Notes: a model not told the origin generated them from the sequence alone. A DNA stretch of 64,000 bases from Candidatus Ligilactobacillus avistercoris (GCA_019119415.1 DWXB01000014.1:59105-123104); one strand, 5' to 3'; positions 34,940-43,074 are shown, counted from the stretch's first letter. Numbers and translations are program-made.

Positions 34940-36408
34940 TGATGGCACACGTTGAAAATCAGCAAACCCCGCAACGGCGCTTTATATCGATCAAGGCGAA
35001 GTGGGCGGTCGGAACCGGGCTCGGTGTACTGGTGATTTTTGCCGTCTTTGCCCTGCTCCTCTTCCAAAGCTTCTCGAGTTTACTGCTGCGGGAACAGCGC
35101 CAAGAAACGCAGGCCGTAATGCAGACGGTCACCAGTCGGCTAGACACAACCACTGAAATGACACCAGCAGCTGTGCGGACGGCTCTTGGGCGCCAACACC
35201 AAACGGGCAATTATCGTCATGATGTGTACTCAACCCTTGCCCAGCGGAATCTTTGTGCGACGGTGTACGCGCCAACGGGACGGCAATTGTTTACAACGCA
35301 TAAACCGGCAGTATCGTTTTACAAGCAGGCTCCCGAAGAACGGGTTAGCATGATTCGACACCATACTGTATTGACGTTAAAACGGTCCATTCGGGGAAAG
35401 GACGGTCGGTTACGGGGATACGTGCAGGTTGAACGGCAGTTACAGGCGTATGATCAAACGCGCATTCGGCTAGCAATTACGTTTTTAATCTTAGGGGTGA
35501 CCGCTGCGTTTGCGAGTGCCTTATTGGCTTACGGACTAGCGGCGTGGTTTATTCGCCCCATCGATGCGATTAATACGACAATTGGTAAGATTAACGCTGA
35601 TGATGAGGGCCAGGCTTTGGCCAACGTTCGCGTTCCGGTAATGCCAGCAAATGATGAACTCACGGAGCTTGCCGTGCTGTTTAATGATATGTTGAACAGG
35701 ATGAACCGGTACGTTGAACAGCAGCAACAGTTCGTTGAGGATGTTTCCCATGAGCTCCGAACACCGGTAGCCATTATTCAAGGCCACTTGGACATGTTAA
35801 ACAGGTGGGGGAAAGACGACCCTGAGATTCTAACGGAGTCAATTAGCGCGTCGTTACAGGAAATCAACCGGATGAAGAGCCTCGTCCAGGAGATGCTTGA
35901 TCTAACCCGGGCTGAACAGATTGAGGTTCACTTTGGGGATGAGCTAACGGACGTCCGGGAAGTTGGAATTCAAACGTTTAATAACATTCAAATGATTCAC
36001 TCGGACTTTGATTTCGTGCTGGACAACGAGCTAACCGGGCCAACAATGGTTAACATTTACCGGAATCATTTTGAACAGATTTTAATCATCTTACTGGATA
36101 ACGCCGTGAAGTACTCCCAAAAGCGCAAGGAAGTTCATGTTTCCATGGACCGAGACGAACGAAGTGTGCAGGTTGTTGTTCAGGATTTTGGGGAAGGAAT
36201 TGCTCCCGAAAACATTAAAAAGATATTTAACCGGTTTTACCGGGTGGATAAGGCGCGGAGTCGCGATAAGGGCGGTAACGGGCTTGGCTTGGCAATTGCT
36301 CAGCGGCTTGTTGAGGGGTATCACGGCGAAATTACCGTTGAAAGTGCTCCAGGCCATGGTTCTCTTTTTCGGATAACCCTGCCCCTTGCTAAACCGAATA
36401 ACGGGTAA
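34939..36408 (+). CDS. arlS: Sensor histidine kinase, ArlS-like
   Basis: A 489-residue membrane kinase. TM1 is about residues 25-47, an extracytoplasmic sensor domain of about 130 residues follows, TM2 is about 178-200, then comes a HAMP domain. The dimerisation box FVEDVSHELRTPVAIIQGHL carries the phospho-His. The ATPase has N-box DNAVKYS, G1 DFGEGI, F-box FNRFYRVDKARSR and G2 GGNGLGLAIAQ. QGHLDMLNRWGKDDPE is very close to the ArlS sequence. The signal sensed is unknown. Translation is coupled to the regulator. Confidence 0.9.
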   Translation: MMAHVENQQTPQRRFISIKAKWAVGTGLGVLVIFAVFALLLFQSFSSLLLREQRQETQAVMQTVTSRLDTTTEMTPAAVRTALGRQHQTGNYRHDVYSTLAQRNLCATVYAPTGRQLFTTHKPAVSFYKQAPEERVSMIRHHTVLTLKRSIRGKDGRLRGYVQVERQLQAYDQTRIRLAITFLILGVTAAFASALLAYGLAAWFIRPIDAINTTIGKINADDEGQALANVRVPVMPANDELTELAVLFNDMLNRMNRYVEQQQQFVEDVSHELRTPVAIIQGHLDMLNRWGKDDPEILTESISASLQEINRMKSLVQEMLDLTRAEQIEVHFGDELTDVREVGIQTFNNIQMIHSDFDFVLDNELTGPTMVNIYRNHFEQILIILLDNAVKYSQKRKEVHVSMDRDERSVQVVVQDFGEGIAPENIKKIFNRFYRVDKARSRDKGGNGLGLAIAQRLVEGYHGEITVESAPGHGSLFRITLPLAKPNNG

Positions 36409-36471
36409 CTAATGGTGAAGATGAGAAACCAGTTTAGTTCTTATCTCCATCGAGTAATCTGCCCCTAACTA

Positions 36472-36513
36472 AATAACCGTGATGGAAGTTAATCACTTCC
36501 ACCACGGTTATTT
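36472..36513. terminator. Bidirectional terminator between arlS and yidC
   Basis: A long perfect-looking stem (about 36472-36489 with 36495-36512, one mismatch) with AT ends both ways, placed between convergent genes. Confidence 0.8.
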
Positions 36514-36527
36514 TGCGTCTTGTTAAA

Positions 36528-37526
36528 CTATTCTTTTCGGTGTTGTTTGCCGGCATTCCGTTCGCGGTTTGACAGCTGGTGTGGTTGGTTTGCCGTGGCA
36601 TTCTTCCGGGGTTCATTTTCCCTTGATGGTTGCCGGTGCTGTTTTCCCGCATTCCGTTCCCGGTTACTTGGACCAGTCGGCTGTTGTTCGTGTTCAGCCG
36701 GTTCTTCCTTAGGCAGGGTGATTGGTTCTGGAGGAACCACTTCGAACTCGGCTGCGAGTCGTTTTTCAATTCGGGGCCGCATTAAAACGATGATTAGTGT
36801 TTGCAGGCAGGCAAAAATTCCTCCCACAAAGAAGTACAGGCCTAATCCCGCCGGTGAAATGTAGGTCATGAAACCAATCATTATTGGGGAATAAAGCATC
36901 ATGGCGCTCATCATTTTCTTTTGTTCCTTTGGGACGCCGATCGTTGCGAGCCATCCTTGAAGGGCGTAAATCAGAAACGACAGCATCACAAGCCAGAAGC
37001 ACCGGTGTCCCAGGTTGACCCCCATAAAGGTTGACCGGGATAGCTCGGGCGAGTACTGGATGGCGGCGTATAGGGCGGCGAAAATCGGCAACTGAATCAA
37101 CAGTGGCAGGCAGCCCATCCCACCCGTCATCGAAATATCATTCCGCTTGTATAGTTGCATTAATTGCTGACTAAGAGCCATCTGTTCATCCTGGGATGAA
37201 ACGTGCTGCATCTTTTCCTGAATTTGCTGCATGTATGGCTGAATTGCCTGCATTTTAACCTGCTGCACGGTTGCTTTTTTCGACTGTTGCACCATAATTG
37301 GCATCAAAATAAGCCGAACGGCAAACGTGATTAAAATAATGGACCACCCGTAGCTTCCTCCTAGGAGGTGGGCCAACCAATTCAGAAGGTGTTGGGTTGG
37401 AACTGCAAGGTGGGTATACGTCCAGCCCACCGGGTGCCCGTGTGCGTCCCGGCGAACACAGCCACCTAGAAGAAGCGCAATACTACTGATTGTCGCTACG
37501 GCTAGCAACTTTTTTTTGTGTTTCAT
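36528..37526 (-). CDS. yidC: Membrane protein insertase YidC (OxaA2-type lipoprotein)
   Basis: YidC inserts and folds membrane proteins, alone or with SecYEG. The 332-residue precursor has a lipoprotein signal with lipobox LGGC (Cys23). It then has the five-helix YidC core: GWSIILITFAVRLILMP with the conserved Arg in the hydrophilic groove, MGCLPLLIQLPIFAALYAAI, and late helices with SPAGLGLYFFVGG. The basic cytoplasmic tail (about 255-332) contains two copies of SNRERNAGKQHR (287-298 and 319-330), probably for ribosome or rRNA contact. Acylphosphatase is encoded upstream on the same strand, as often in lactobacilli. Confidence 0.94.
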   Translation of the reverse strand: MKHKKKLLAVATISSIALLLGGCVRRDAHGHPVGWTYTHLAVPTQHLLNWLAHLLGGSYGWSIILITFAVRLILMPIMVQQSKKATVQQVKMQAIQPYMQQIQEKMQHVSSQDEQMALSQQLMQLYKRNDISMTGGMGCLPLLIQLPIFAALYAAIQYSPELSRSTFMGVNLGHRCFWLVMLSFLIYALQGWLATIGVPKEQKKMMSAMMLYSPIMIGFMTYISPAGLGLYFFVGGIFACLQTLIIVLMRPRIEKRLAAEFEVVPPEPITLPKEEPAEHEQQPTGPSNRERNAGKQHRQPSRENEPRKNATANQPHQLSNRERNAGKQHRKE

Positions 37527-37605
37527 ACGATTAAAATTATCCTTTCGTGGGTTAATTAATACCGCCTAATACTGTACTCCGAATAAGGCGTGGTTTTCAA
37601 CCAGG

Positions 37606-37884
37606 CTAATAGTACGTTACCCGGAAATCATTATAGGAAGCAGGGGCAATTTTTTTGCTTGTTAGGTGCGTAACGTGTCCTGCGGGAGTCGGGCATGCCC
37701 GCACTTTTTCAATGAACTGGTGGACGGTTTGCGCGTCCCCCTGTGCAATGATGTCAACCGTTCCGTCTGGAAGGTTGCAAACGGTCCCCGTAATTCCGAG
37801 TTCATCGGCAAGGGCCTTAGTACTGTACCGGAACCCGACTCCCTGAACAAGACCACTGACGTTAAGATGAACAGCTTCTTCCAT
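37606..37884 (-). CDS. acyP: Acylphosphatase
   Basis: A 92-residue enzyme that hydrolyses acyl phosphates. The catalytic Arg19 lies in GLVQGVGFRYST and Asn37 in GTVCNLPDG. The VHLNVSG start and C-terminal NDFRVTYY strand are usual. A modest AAAGGAC ribosome binding site precedes the ATG. It lies 79 bases upstream of yidC on the same strand, so the two may form one transcript. Confidence 0.94.
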   Translation of the reverse strand: MEEAVHLNVSGLVQGVGFRYSTKALADELGITGTVCNLPDGTVDIIAQGDAQTVHQFIEKVRACPTPAGHVTHLTSKKIAPASYNDFRVTYY

Positions 37885-37918
37885 AATAAATTTGTCCTTT
37901 CGTTGTCAGATTACCCTC

Positions 37919-37924
37919 ATTATA
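37919..37924 (-). promoter_or_regulatory. -10 element of acyP-yidC
   Basis: Minus-strand TATAAT, 35 bases before the acyP ATG, divergent from mvaS. Confidence 0.5.
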
Positions 37925-37969
37925 CCGTAGTTTACAGTAGGGGTTATTTATAGGTTAGGAATTAATTTG

Positions 37970-37978
37970 TGCTATGAT
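37970..37978 (+). promoter_or_regulatory. Extended -10 promoter of mvaS
   Basis: TGCTATGAT (TATGAT at 37973-37978) lies 33 bases before the ATG. Confidence 0.5.
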
Positions 37979-38011
37979 TATTGACAGCATGAGTTTCGGG
38001 AGGGTTCAGAG

Positions 38012-39181
38012 ATGAAGATTGGTATTGATCGAATTGCGTTTGCGACGAGTAATCAGTTCGTTGATATGGCGGAGTTAGCTCACGCACGGCACGAGGATCC
38101 TAATAAGTATTTAATCGGGATTGGGCAAAAGAAAATGGCTGTTATTCCCCCAACACAGGATATTGTAACGTTAGCAGCCAGTGCAGCTAAAAAGGTGTTA
38201 GGCCCCGAAGAGCGGGACCATTTAGGAATGATCATGTTTGCAACGGAATCAGCAGTCGATAATTCGAAGTCAGCGGCGGCACCATTAATTCGCCTTCTTG
38301 ACCTTGATCCGCATGTCCGCGTTGCTGAATTAAAGCAGGCATGTTATACGGGAACAGCTGGATTACAGTTAGCAAAGGGGCAGATCGCCCTTCATCCAGA
38401 GCAGGTTGTGTTAGTCATTGCTGCAGACATTGCCCGGTACGGTTTGGATACTCCAGGAGAACCAACTCAAGGGGGCGGTGCAGTCGCAATGACTGTCCGG
38501 GTAAATCCCCGGATTTTAGCCCTTGAGGATGATGCTGCTGTGGTTACAAAGGATATTATGGACTTTTGGCGGCCGTTTGGGTGTGACGCTGCGTTTGTAG
38601 ACGGCAAATATTCGACCGAAGTTTATTTAGACTTCTTGGCCGACACGTTTGCGCACTATCAGAAAATGAATGGCCGGACCCTGGACGATTTTGCCGCGTT
38701 ACTATTCCACCTTCCGTTTACCAAACTGGGATTAAAGGGATTACGTCAGCTAATTGCCGATGCTGATCCAAAGGTTGGCGCCCGGCTGGCCCAACAATTT
38801 GAAGCCGCCCGGGAGTACGGAAGCCAGGTTGGTAATCTGTATACTGGTTCATTATACTTAAGCTTAATTTCATTATTGGAAAATAGTACAACGCTGCGGG
38901 CGGGCGACCGCATTGGGTTGTACAGCTATGGCTCTGGGGCAGAAGGTGAATTTTATTCTGGAATTCTTCAGCCGGGATTTGCCGCCCAGTTTACAACTAA
39001 ACCAACGGGGCAGGCGCTTGCTAGTCGGAAACAGGTTAGTGTTCCGGAATATGAAAAATTATATGATGCTGCCGTTCATGGCCCGGCAGAGTGTGTCCTT
39101 AATGCGGATGATGATCCGGCTGACTTTGTCTTTACTGGTGTTCATAATCACATTCGACAATATGAACACCGGGAAAATTAA
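38012..39181 (+). CDS. mvaS: Hydroxymethylglutaryl-CoA synthase
   Basis: This enzyme condenses acetyl-CoA with acetoacetyl-CoA to HMG-CoA, the first committed step of the mevalonate route to isoprenoids used by lactobacilli. In the 389-residue protein the catalytic triad lies at the positions known from the Enterococcus enzyme: Glu79 in FATESAVDN, Cys111 in KQACYTGTAG and His233 in LFHLPFTK. The YSYGSGAEGEFYSG segment closes the active site. CGGGAGGG precedes the ATG. The next gene begins 97 bases later, behind its own promoter. Confidence 0.96.
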   Translation: MKIGIDRIAFATSNQFVDMAELAHARHEDPNKYLIGIGQKKMAVIPPTQDIVTLAASAAKKVLGPEERDHLGMIMFATESAVDNSKSAAAPLIRLLDLDPHVRVAELKQACYTGTAGLQLAKGQIALHPEQVVLVIAADIARYGLDTPGEPTQGGGAVAMTVRVNPRILALEDDAAVVTKDIMDFWRPFGCDAAFVDGKYSTEVYLDFLADTFAHYQKMNGRTLDDFAALLFHLPFTKLGLKGLRQLIADADPKVGARLAQQFEAAREYGSQVGNLYTGSLYLSLISLLENSTTLRAGDRIGLYSYGSGAEGEFYSGILQPGFAAQFTTKPTGQALASRKQVSVPEYEKLYDAAVHGPAECVLNADDDPADFVFTGVHNHIRQYEHREN

Positions 39182-39186
39182 GGTTT

Positions 39187-39264
39187 TTGAGAAATGACGG
39201 GTTTGATAACGGCGTTAGATCTTGTAAAATAAAGATTGTAGTAACTTTGAGAAATCAAAGGTTT
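39187..39264 (+). repeat. Pair of 18-base direct repeats around a promoter
   Basis: TTGAGAAATGACGGGTTT (39187-39204) and TTGAGAAATCAAAGGTTT (39247-39264) match at 15 of 18 positions, 60 bases apart. One lies at the -35 side and one near the ribosome binding site, so a regulator-binding role is possible. Confidence 0.4.
39203..39230 (+). promoter_or_regulatory. Promoter of the three-gene unknown cluster
   Basis: TTGATA (39203-39208), a 16-bp spacer, TAAAAT (39225-39230). It is flanked by two near-identical 18-base direct repeats at 39187-39204 and 39247-39264. Confidence 0.65.
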
Positions 39265-39278
39265 AAAGGAGAAGTTCG

Positions 39279-40133
39279 ATGAGTAATGCGGACATCAACT
39301 CAACGGAAACGCAACCGTTAGTAAATAAAGTAACAAGCAAAATTGACTTTTTACAGCAACTCCAACAGGCAATTGAAGCGCATGACGACCGGCAGGTGTA
39401 TGCGCTGATTGACCAGCAACGGTATGACCACGAAATCCAGAAGAAGGATGACGAGGGGCAACCGGATAATACGACGTTAATCAGCGACGTATTTCCCGAA
39501 TTAAGCTCTTTCCTAAGTACCAGACTGGTTGAATATTTACACAAGGTTTACCCGTTCTTCTATTTTGAAGAGGCCCCGGAAGGACAGTACCAATTCTACT
39601 TTGGTAACTGGTGGGGGCGGCGCTTATTTGGAACGCTTGACGTGCTTAACGTTAAGCTGGTTTTCAATGATGAAGAATATGAAAAGGTAGCCACGGCTTT
39701 TGCCCTTGAGGCGGAGCATAAACGCTATAATAGCGACCAAATTGATGATCTTTCCCAGGAAAACGACCGCTTACAACAGCTGATTGACGAGCAAGATAAG
39801 CGTGATCAGCGGAAGGCTGAAATTCGGACACAGATTCGGCAGCTTTCGCAGGAGAAGGGCATGTTTTTTGGCGGAGCTAAGCAACGCGATGAAAAACAGC
39901 AACTGAATGCGGAGTTATCGCACCTAACCGCATTGGATGAAGAAGCTGATAATGCTTATGACAAGATTAAGCAGAATAATGAGAAAGTGTTGGCGTTATC
40001 AAAAGAGGATACACTAATCGGCTACGAAAAGCAGAGTATTGTTGATCAGTTTGGGAGCTTCAAGAGTTTTGAACAGCGGAATAATTCGCTGTACCGGGAC
40101 TACATTGCTCAGTTAATTGCGGCTCAGGACTAG
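39279..40133 (+). CDS. Coiled-coil protein of unknown function, first gene of a three-gene cluster
   Basis: The 284-residue protein has no signal peptide or membrane helix. Residues 1-25 look disordered. Residues about 25-140 are globular, with an aromatic patch (YPFFYFEEAPEGQYQFYFGNWWGRRLFG). Residues about 150-235 are a long charged coiled coil that turns at GMFFGGAKQRDEKQQL, a hairpin type seen in several Lactobacillus coiled-coil proteins. The C-terminal 45 residues are helical. A good AAAGGAG ribosome binding site precedes the ATG. The next gene starts 16 bases after the stop. I do not recognise the family. A structural or adaptor role seems more likely than an enzymatic one. Confidence 0.75.
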   Translation: MSNADINSTETQPLVNKVTSKIDFLQQLQQAIEAHDDRQVYALIDQQRYDHEIQKKDDEGQPDNTTLISDVFPELSSFLSTRLVEYLHKVYPFFYFEEAPEGQYQFYFGNWWGRRLFGTLDVLNVKLVFNDEEYEKVATAFALEAEHKRYNSDQIDDLSQENDRLQQLIDEQDKRDQRKAEIRTQIRQLSQEKGMFFGGAKQRDEKQQLNAELSHLTALDEEADNAYDKIKQNNEKVLALSKEDTLIGYEKQSIVDQFGSFKSFEQRNNSLYRDYIAQLIAAQD

Positions 40134-40149
40134 GGTGTAGGTGATCAAA

Positions 40150-41115
40150 ATGAGTGACGAACAGGAAAAACGGGTAACTAATCCGCGCGAACAGGGCGAT
40201 GAACTCAGTACAACTGGGCGGCTGATGAATTATAATGAGCAGCTCAAGCGGGAACTGAATAAGGGATTAGATTTTACCCGGCAGTTGGATCAGTTAATTA
40301 CAACCACGGATCCGCATGAATTACTTGCGGCTGCTGATAAGTTGACAGCATTTCAGTTGAATTCAGCCTACCTTGTCTATCCTCAGCAGTTTAGCAAGGC
40401 TGACTACTACTTAATTTTTCTTAATCGGTTACTGCAACAGCACCAGAATGAGACCGTTACGCTTCGGGCTGACGAGGATGCTGATGAGCTTTACCATGAA
40501 TTCCCTGAAATTACGGCGGATGGGCACTTTGCATTTACCTTTGCTGATGAAGCTGAGCAGGGGGCGTATTACACTGAACGCACGACAGGGAACGCCTTGT
40601 TTTACTTAAACTTCCAAGAAAAAGTGATGCGAATTAATAGTCATGCCGTAACGAATCTGATGGTTTTAGACTATACCAAGCGTTATCACTTCGAGGTTAT
40701 TCACCGGTTTGAAAAGTACCTGTTAGCGGTTGGCCAGTACCTTCAGCAGGACTTTGACTTTGATGTTGATTTCAGCGTTCTTGACCCGGCAAACGGCCAT
40801 TTCCATCCCTTCCGTCAGGTCGGACGGCCGGAACAGGCGCTTGATAAGCTCTTCATCTTAGCTTCAAATGCAGGCCGAATGCTAACGACCAGCGGAGCAA
40901 ACGATGCCGTTTTGGACTTAGGAATGGGAACGAGCGTCCAGATTACCGCCGACCCTAATAGAGAGGCCGCCCAGTGGGGGTTAATTGTCACGGATGATCA
41001 ACAGCAGGTTTCGTGGTTCGACTTGCTTTTTAAGTACGAGTTTTTACGGGACTGGTACATGGAGAACATTGAAACCCTTGAAATTGCAGCGGATTCTTGT
41101 TATTTCGGCGATTAG
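40150..41115 (+). CDS. Acidic protein of unknown function, second gene of the cluster
   Basis: A 321-residue acidic soluble protein without signal peptide or transmembrane helix. The N terminus is charged and probably flexible (MSDEQEKRVTNPREQGDE). Helical and beta segments follow, rich in Tyr, Phe and Asp (SAYLVYPQQFSKADYYLIFLNRLLQQH, GQYLQQDFDFDVDFSVLDP). No catalytic signature is visible. ATG 40150 is preceded by AGGTG. It lies 16 bases after the coiled-coil gene and 11 before the next, so the three are one operon. Its repeated DFDFDVDF stretch is notable as an acidic, aromatic patch. Family not recognised. Confidence 0.72.
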   Translation: MSDEQEKRVTNPREQGDELSTTGRLMNYNEQLKRELNKGLDFTRQLDQLITTTDPHELLAAADKLTAFQLNSAYLVYPQQFSKADYYLIFLNRLLQQHQNETVTLRADEDADELYHEFPEITADGHFAFTFADEAEQGAYYTERTTGNALFYLNFQEKVMRINSHAVTNLMVLDYTKRYHFEVIHRFEKYLLAVGQYLQQDFDFDVDFSVLDPANGHFHPFRQVGRPEQALDKLFILASNAGRMLTTSGANDAVLDLGMGTSVQITADPNREAAQWGLIVTDDQQQVSWFDLLFKYEFLRDWYMENIETLEIAADSCYFGD

Positions 41116-41126
41116 GAGTGGTTTAG

Positions 41127-41594
41127 GTGGATATTGCACGGATGGCGCGGTTAGCGTACCAAAGTGAGGACCGGTCTATTCTTCCGGTCAAACACCCTTC
41201 AGAAAGTGAACGGTGGGCGAGTGGAATGGTTGCGCTAAACGTTGCGTTAGCAGACCTCATGCCGCTAGTGCGCCAACAAGAAGAATTAGCGGATCAACTG
41301 GTGGCTGCCTATTGCGAAGCGTTACGGGCTTTTCTAGCAGTTGCTAATGATAAGCAGTGGACGTCATTTTTGTTTATTGACGAGCAACAGTTAGCGGCTT
41401 TTCAGGGAAAGTGGACAAATGATTCGGATAACGCAGTGTACTTGATTATGCAACAGCAGCTTAATAAAAGTTATTTTGAACACCGTCATCAACCGTTTGT
41501 ACGGGCGTGGCACGTTTTCTTAAAGTTTGGTTTTTCCCGCTTGCGGCTTGATCCGGTAACGGTTGAAATGAAGTACGTGACGATGTTTGGTTAA
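41127..41594 (+). CDS. Small helical protein of unknown function, third gene of the cluster
   Basis: A 155-residue all-helical soluble protein: helices at about 2-12, 30-50, 52-76 and 105-130. GTG 41127 is used because AGGAGTGG lies 5 bases upstream; an in-frame ATG at 41142 has a poorer site. No catalytic motif is seen. The pattern RWASGMVALNVALADL plus VAAYCEALRAFLAV faintly recalls all-alpha NTP pyrophosphatases, but the acidic metal-binding residues are absent, so I do not assign that function. It ends the operon. Its transcript is probably stopped by the hairpin at 41601-41634. Confidence 0.7.
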   Translation: MDIARMARLAYQSEDRSILPVKHPSESERWASGMVALNVALADLMPLVRQQEELADQLVAAYCEALRAFLAVANDKQWTSFLFIDEQQLAAFQGKWTNDSDNAVYLIMQQQLNKSYFEHRHQPFVRAWHVFLKFGFSRLRLDPVTVEMKYVTMFG

Positions 41595-41624
41595 TTGACA
41601 CTACCGGGAATGATTAAGTATAAT
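41595..41624 (+). promoter_or_regulatory. Promoter of tRNA-Arg
   Basis: TTGACA (41595-41600), an 18-bp spacer, TATAAT (41619-41624): both hexamers are consensus. The -10 lies in the loop of a terminator-like hairpin of the upstream operon. Confidence 0.85.
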
Positions 41625-41640
41625 GTTCCGGTAGTTTTAT
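41601..41640 (+). terminator. Terminator of the unknown cluster, nested with the tRNA promoter
   Basis: CTACCGG (41601-41607) pairs with CCGGTAG (41628-41634), extended by AA/TT. TTTTAT follows. The 15-base loop contains the tRNA gene's -10. Confidence 0.65.
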
Positions 41641-41714
41641 GGTTCGGTAGCTCAGCTGGATAGAGCATCCGCCTTCTAAGCGGGTTGTCGTGGGTTCGAG
41701 TCCCACCCGAATCA
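41641..41714 (+). tRNA. tRNA-Arg, anticodon TCT
   Basis: A complete cloverleaf: acceptor 41641-41647 with 41707-41713 (one G-T), D-arm GCTC/GAGC, anticodon stem TCCGC/GCGGG around the loop CTTCTAA (anticodon TCT, reads AGA/AGG), T-arm GTGGG-TTCGAGT-CCCAC, and discriminator A at 41714. CCA is not encoded. Confidence 0.97.
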
Positions 41715-41758
41715 TTTAGCCGTATAGTTAGAGCTATCAATCTGTGAGGTGAACTGCG

Positions 41759-42043
41759 ATGTTTTTAACAACTGGTGGAATTAACAATGCATACGCAATT
41801 AAGGGAATTGTGAATGCAACCGTTAAACGAACGCTTACCGCAGAAGAAATTGATGCGGTGGACCAGTACGACGAGCTATATACCGAAGTTAAGTCCAAGT
41901 TAATTGAACGGGCGGTTACCAAGGAAGGTGACGGCGTCATCAATGTTCGCTTTGAACCCCAGATTGTGCGCGTATCAGTGGGGCCAAAGTACATGATGTT
42001 ACACGGTTACGGAACGGTTATCAAATTGGTGCGCAATAAATAG
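41759..42043 (+). CDS. YbjQ/UPF0145-like heavy-metal-binding-domain protein
   Basis: A 94-residue soluble protein. MFLTTGGINNAYAIKGIVNATV at the start and GDGVINVRFEPQ with MLHGYGTVIKL at the end follow the YbjQ (UPF0145) plan, in which subunits form a pentameric ring. The central helix (VDQYDELYTEVKSKLIERA) fits too. The metal-binding role of the family is only suggested by its Pfam name. GTGAGGTG precedes the ATG. A strong terminator follows. Confidence 0.7.
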   Translation: MFLTTGGINNAYAIKGIVNATVKRTLTAEEIDAVDQYDELYTEVKSKLIERAVTKEGDGVINVRFEPQIVRVSVGPKYMMLHGYGTVIKLVRNK

Positions 42044-42055
42044 TTGAATAGGGCA

Positions 42056-42092
42056 AACGGAGGCTGTCACGGAAGGTGAAGCCTCCGTTATT
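42056..42092 (+). terminator. Terminator after the YbjQ-like gene
   Basis: A perfect 10-bp stem, 42056-42065 with 42080-42089, followed by ATTA. Confidence 0.75.
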
Positions 42093-42115
42093 ACTAATTG
42101 AAAACCTGATAGTAA

Positions 42116-42168
42116 AAGCGGTTCATAAAATCATTCTAGGTTTTATGAACCGCTTATTAACTAGTTTT
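42116..42168. terminator. Second hairpin, likely terminator of the minus-strand TauE/SafE gene
   Basis: A perfect 15-bp stem (42116-42130 with 42141-42155, loop TCATTCTAGG). Read on the minus strand it lies just beyond the transporter stop. Confidence 0.75.
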
Positions 42169-42178
42169 TTTCTAATTA

Positions 42179-43057
42179 TTAGTGTGATGGTGCGGGCCGT
42201 ATTCCCCGGTAAAGCATCATCCCTGCAGTGTAGATTAAAATGCCAATAACTAACCAGGTTAACAGCCGGGTATTTAAATTCTTGAAGAGGGTAACGGCGA
42301 TGATTACCCCGGGGATTGCGCCAAGGGCAATCCAGAAAGAGGCCTTTCGGTCGTAGTCTTCGTTCTTGATAAACTCCCGGCTAGCGACCGGTTGAAGCAG
42401 GGCACAGGACGTCATCATAATTGGGAAGGCACACGCCGGTGTCAGCCCAAGGAGGTAGGTCAGGGCCATGCACGGAGCGTATAAGCCAATTCCCGCAGTC
42501 ATTAACGCTCCCAGAATAAAGTTTCCGCCGATGCCCAGTAAGAGACGCCCCCCAGTCAATCCGGTAGCGGTGTTTCCTTGACCAAGCGTTGCCATCACAC
42601 CAGTAATTTGGAGTGTCATTAGGCCTGCAGTTGCTAACAGCGCAATTCCCATAATAATCCGGATGTGCCGTTCGTTAAAGCGGGCGATTATCCGGGAACC
42701 AATTGACGCACCAATCACGGCGGCGAGCACCATGCTAATTAAGGTTAGTCCATCGACCTTGATGGTTTTAGCGAAAAGGGTCGCTTCCAATAAAACGGCA
42801 GCCGTACAACTAACGTTTAATGTTCCAGGAAGAAGCCGGTCATTTTTGAGAGAACGCGTCATCTTTAACCCCAGCGTTGCGACTGCAAAGCTACCAATCC
42901 CGAGAGAATCTAAAAAATTGGCGATAAAACCGATTCCCGCCGTAACCCATTTGCCGGGTTGGTTGACGCTGTGCCAGTGGTGGCGGATATCAGCGAGAAA
43001 AAGCGTCCAGAAATAGATACATCCCAGGACAAGAAACGTTCCAATGATAAGTGCCAT
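42179..43057 (-). CDS. TauE/SafE-family (TSUP) membrane permease
   Basis: A 292-residue protein with about eight membrane helices. TSUP features are the paired N- and C-terminal halves with GIGFIANFLDSLGIGSFAVATLG in the first and GGNFILGALMTAGIGLYAPCMAL in the second. The family exports or imports sulfite, sulfoacetate or other small organic anions; the substrate here is not predictable. Start ATG 43057 is preferred, though TTG 43066 closer to GGGAG is possible. It lies 17 bases after the deoxynucleoside kinase gene on the same strand, so they probably share a transcript, with no obvious functional link. Confidence 0.85.
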   Translation of the reverse strand: MALIIGTFLVLGCIYFWTLFLADIRHHWHSVNQPGKWVTAGIGFIANFLDSLGIGSFAVATLGLKMTRSLKNDRLLPGTLNVSCTAAVLLEATLFAKTIKVDGLTLISMVLAAVIGASIGSRIIARFNERHIRIIMGIALLATAGLMTLQITGVMATLGQGNTATGLTGGRLLLGIGGNFILGALMTAGIGLYAPCMALTYLLGLTPACAFPIMMTSCALLQPVASREFIKNEDYDRKASFWIALGAIPGVIIAVTLFKNLNTRLLTWLVIGILIYTAGMMLYRGIRPAPSH

Positions 43058-43074
43058 AATAATCAATTACTCCC

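Noticed and set aside
41127..41594. Possible all-alpha NTP pyrophosphatase (dimeric dUTPase-like) identity for the third cluster gene
   Set aside because: Only the helix pattern recalls that fold; the acidic metal-binding E-x-x-E/D residues are not present, so no function is assigned.
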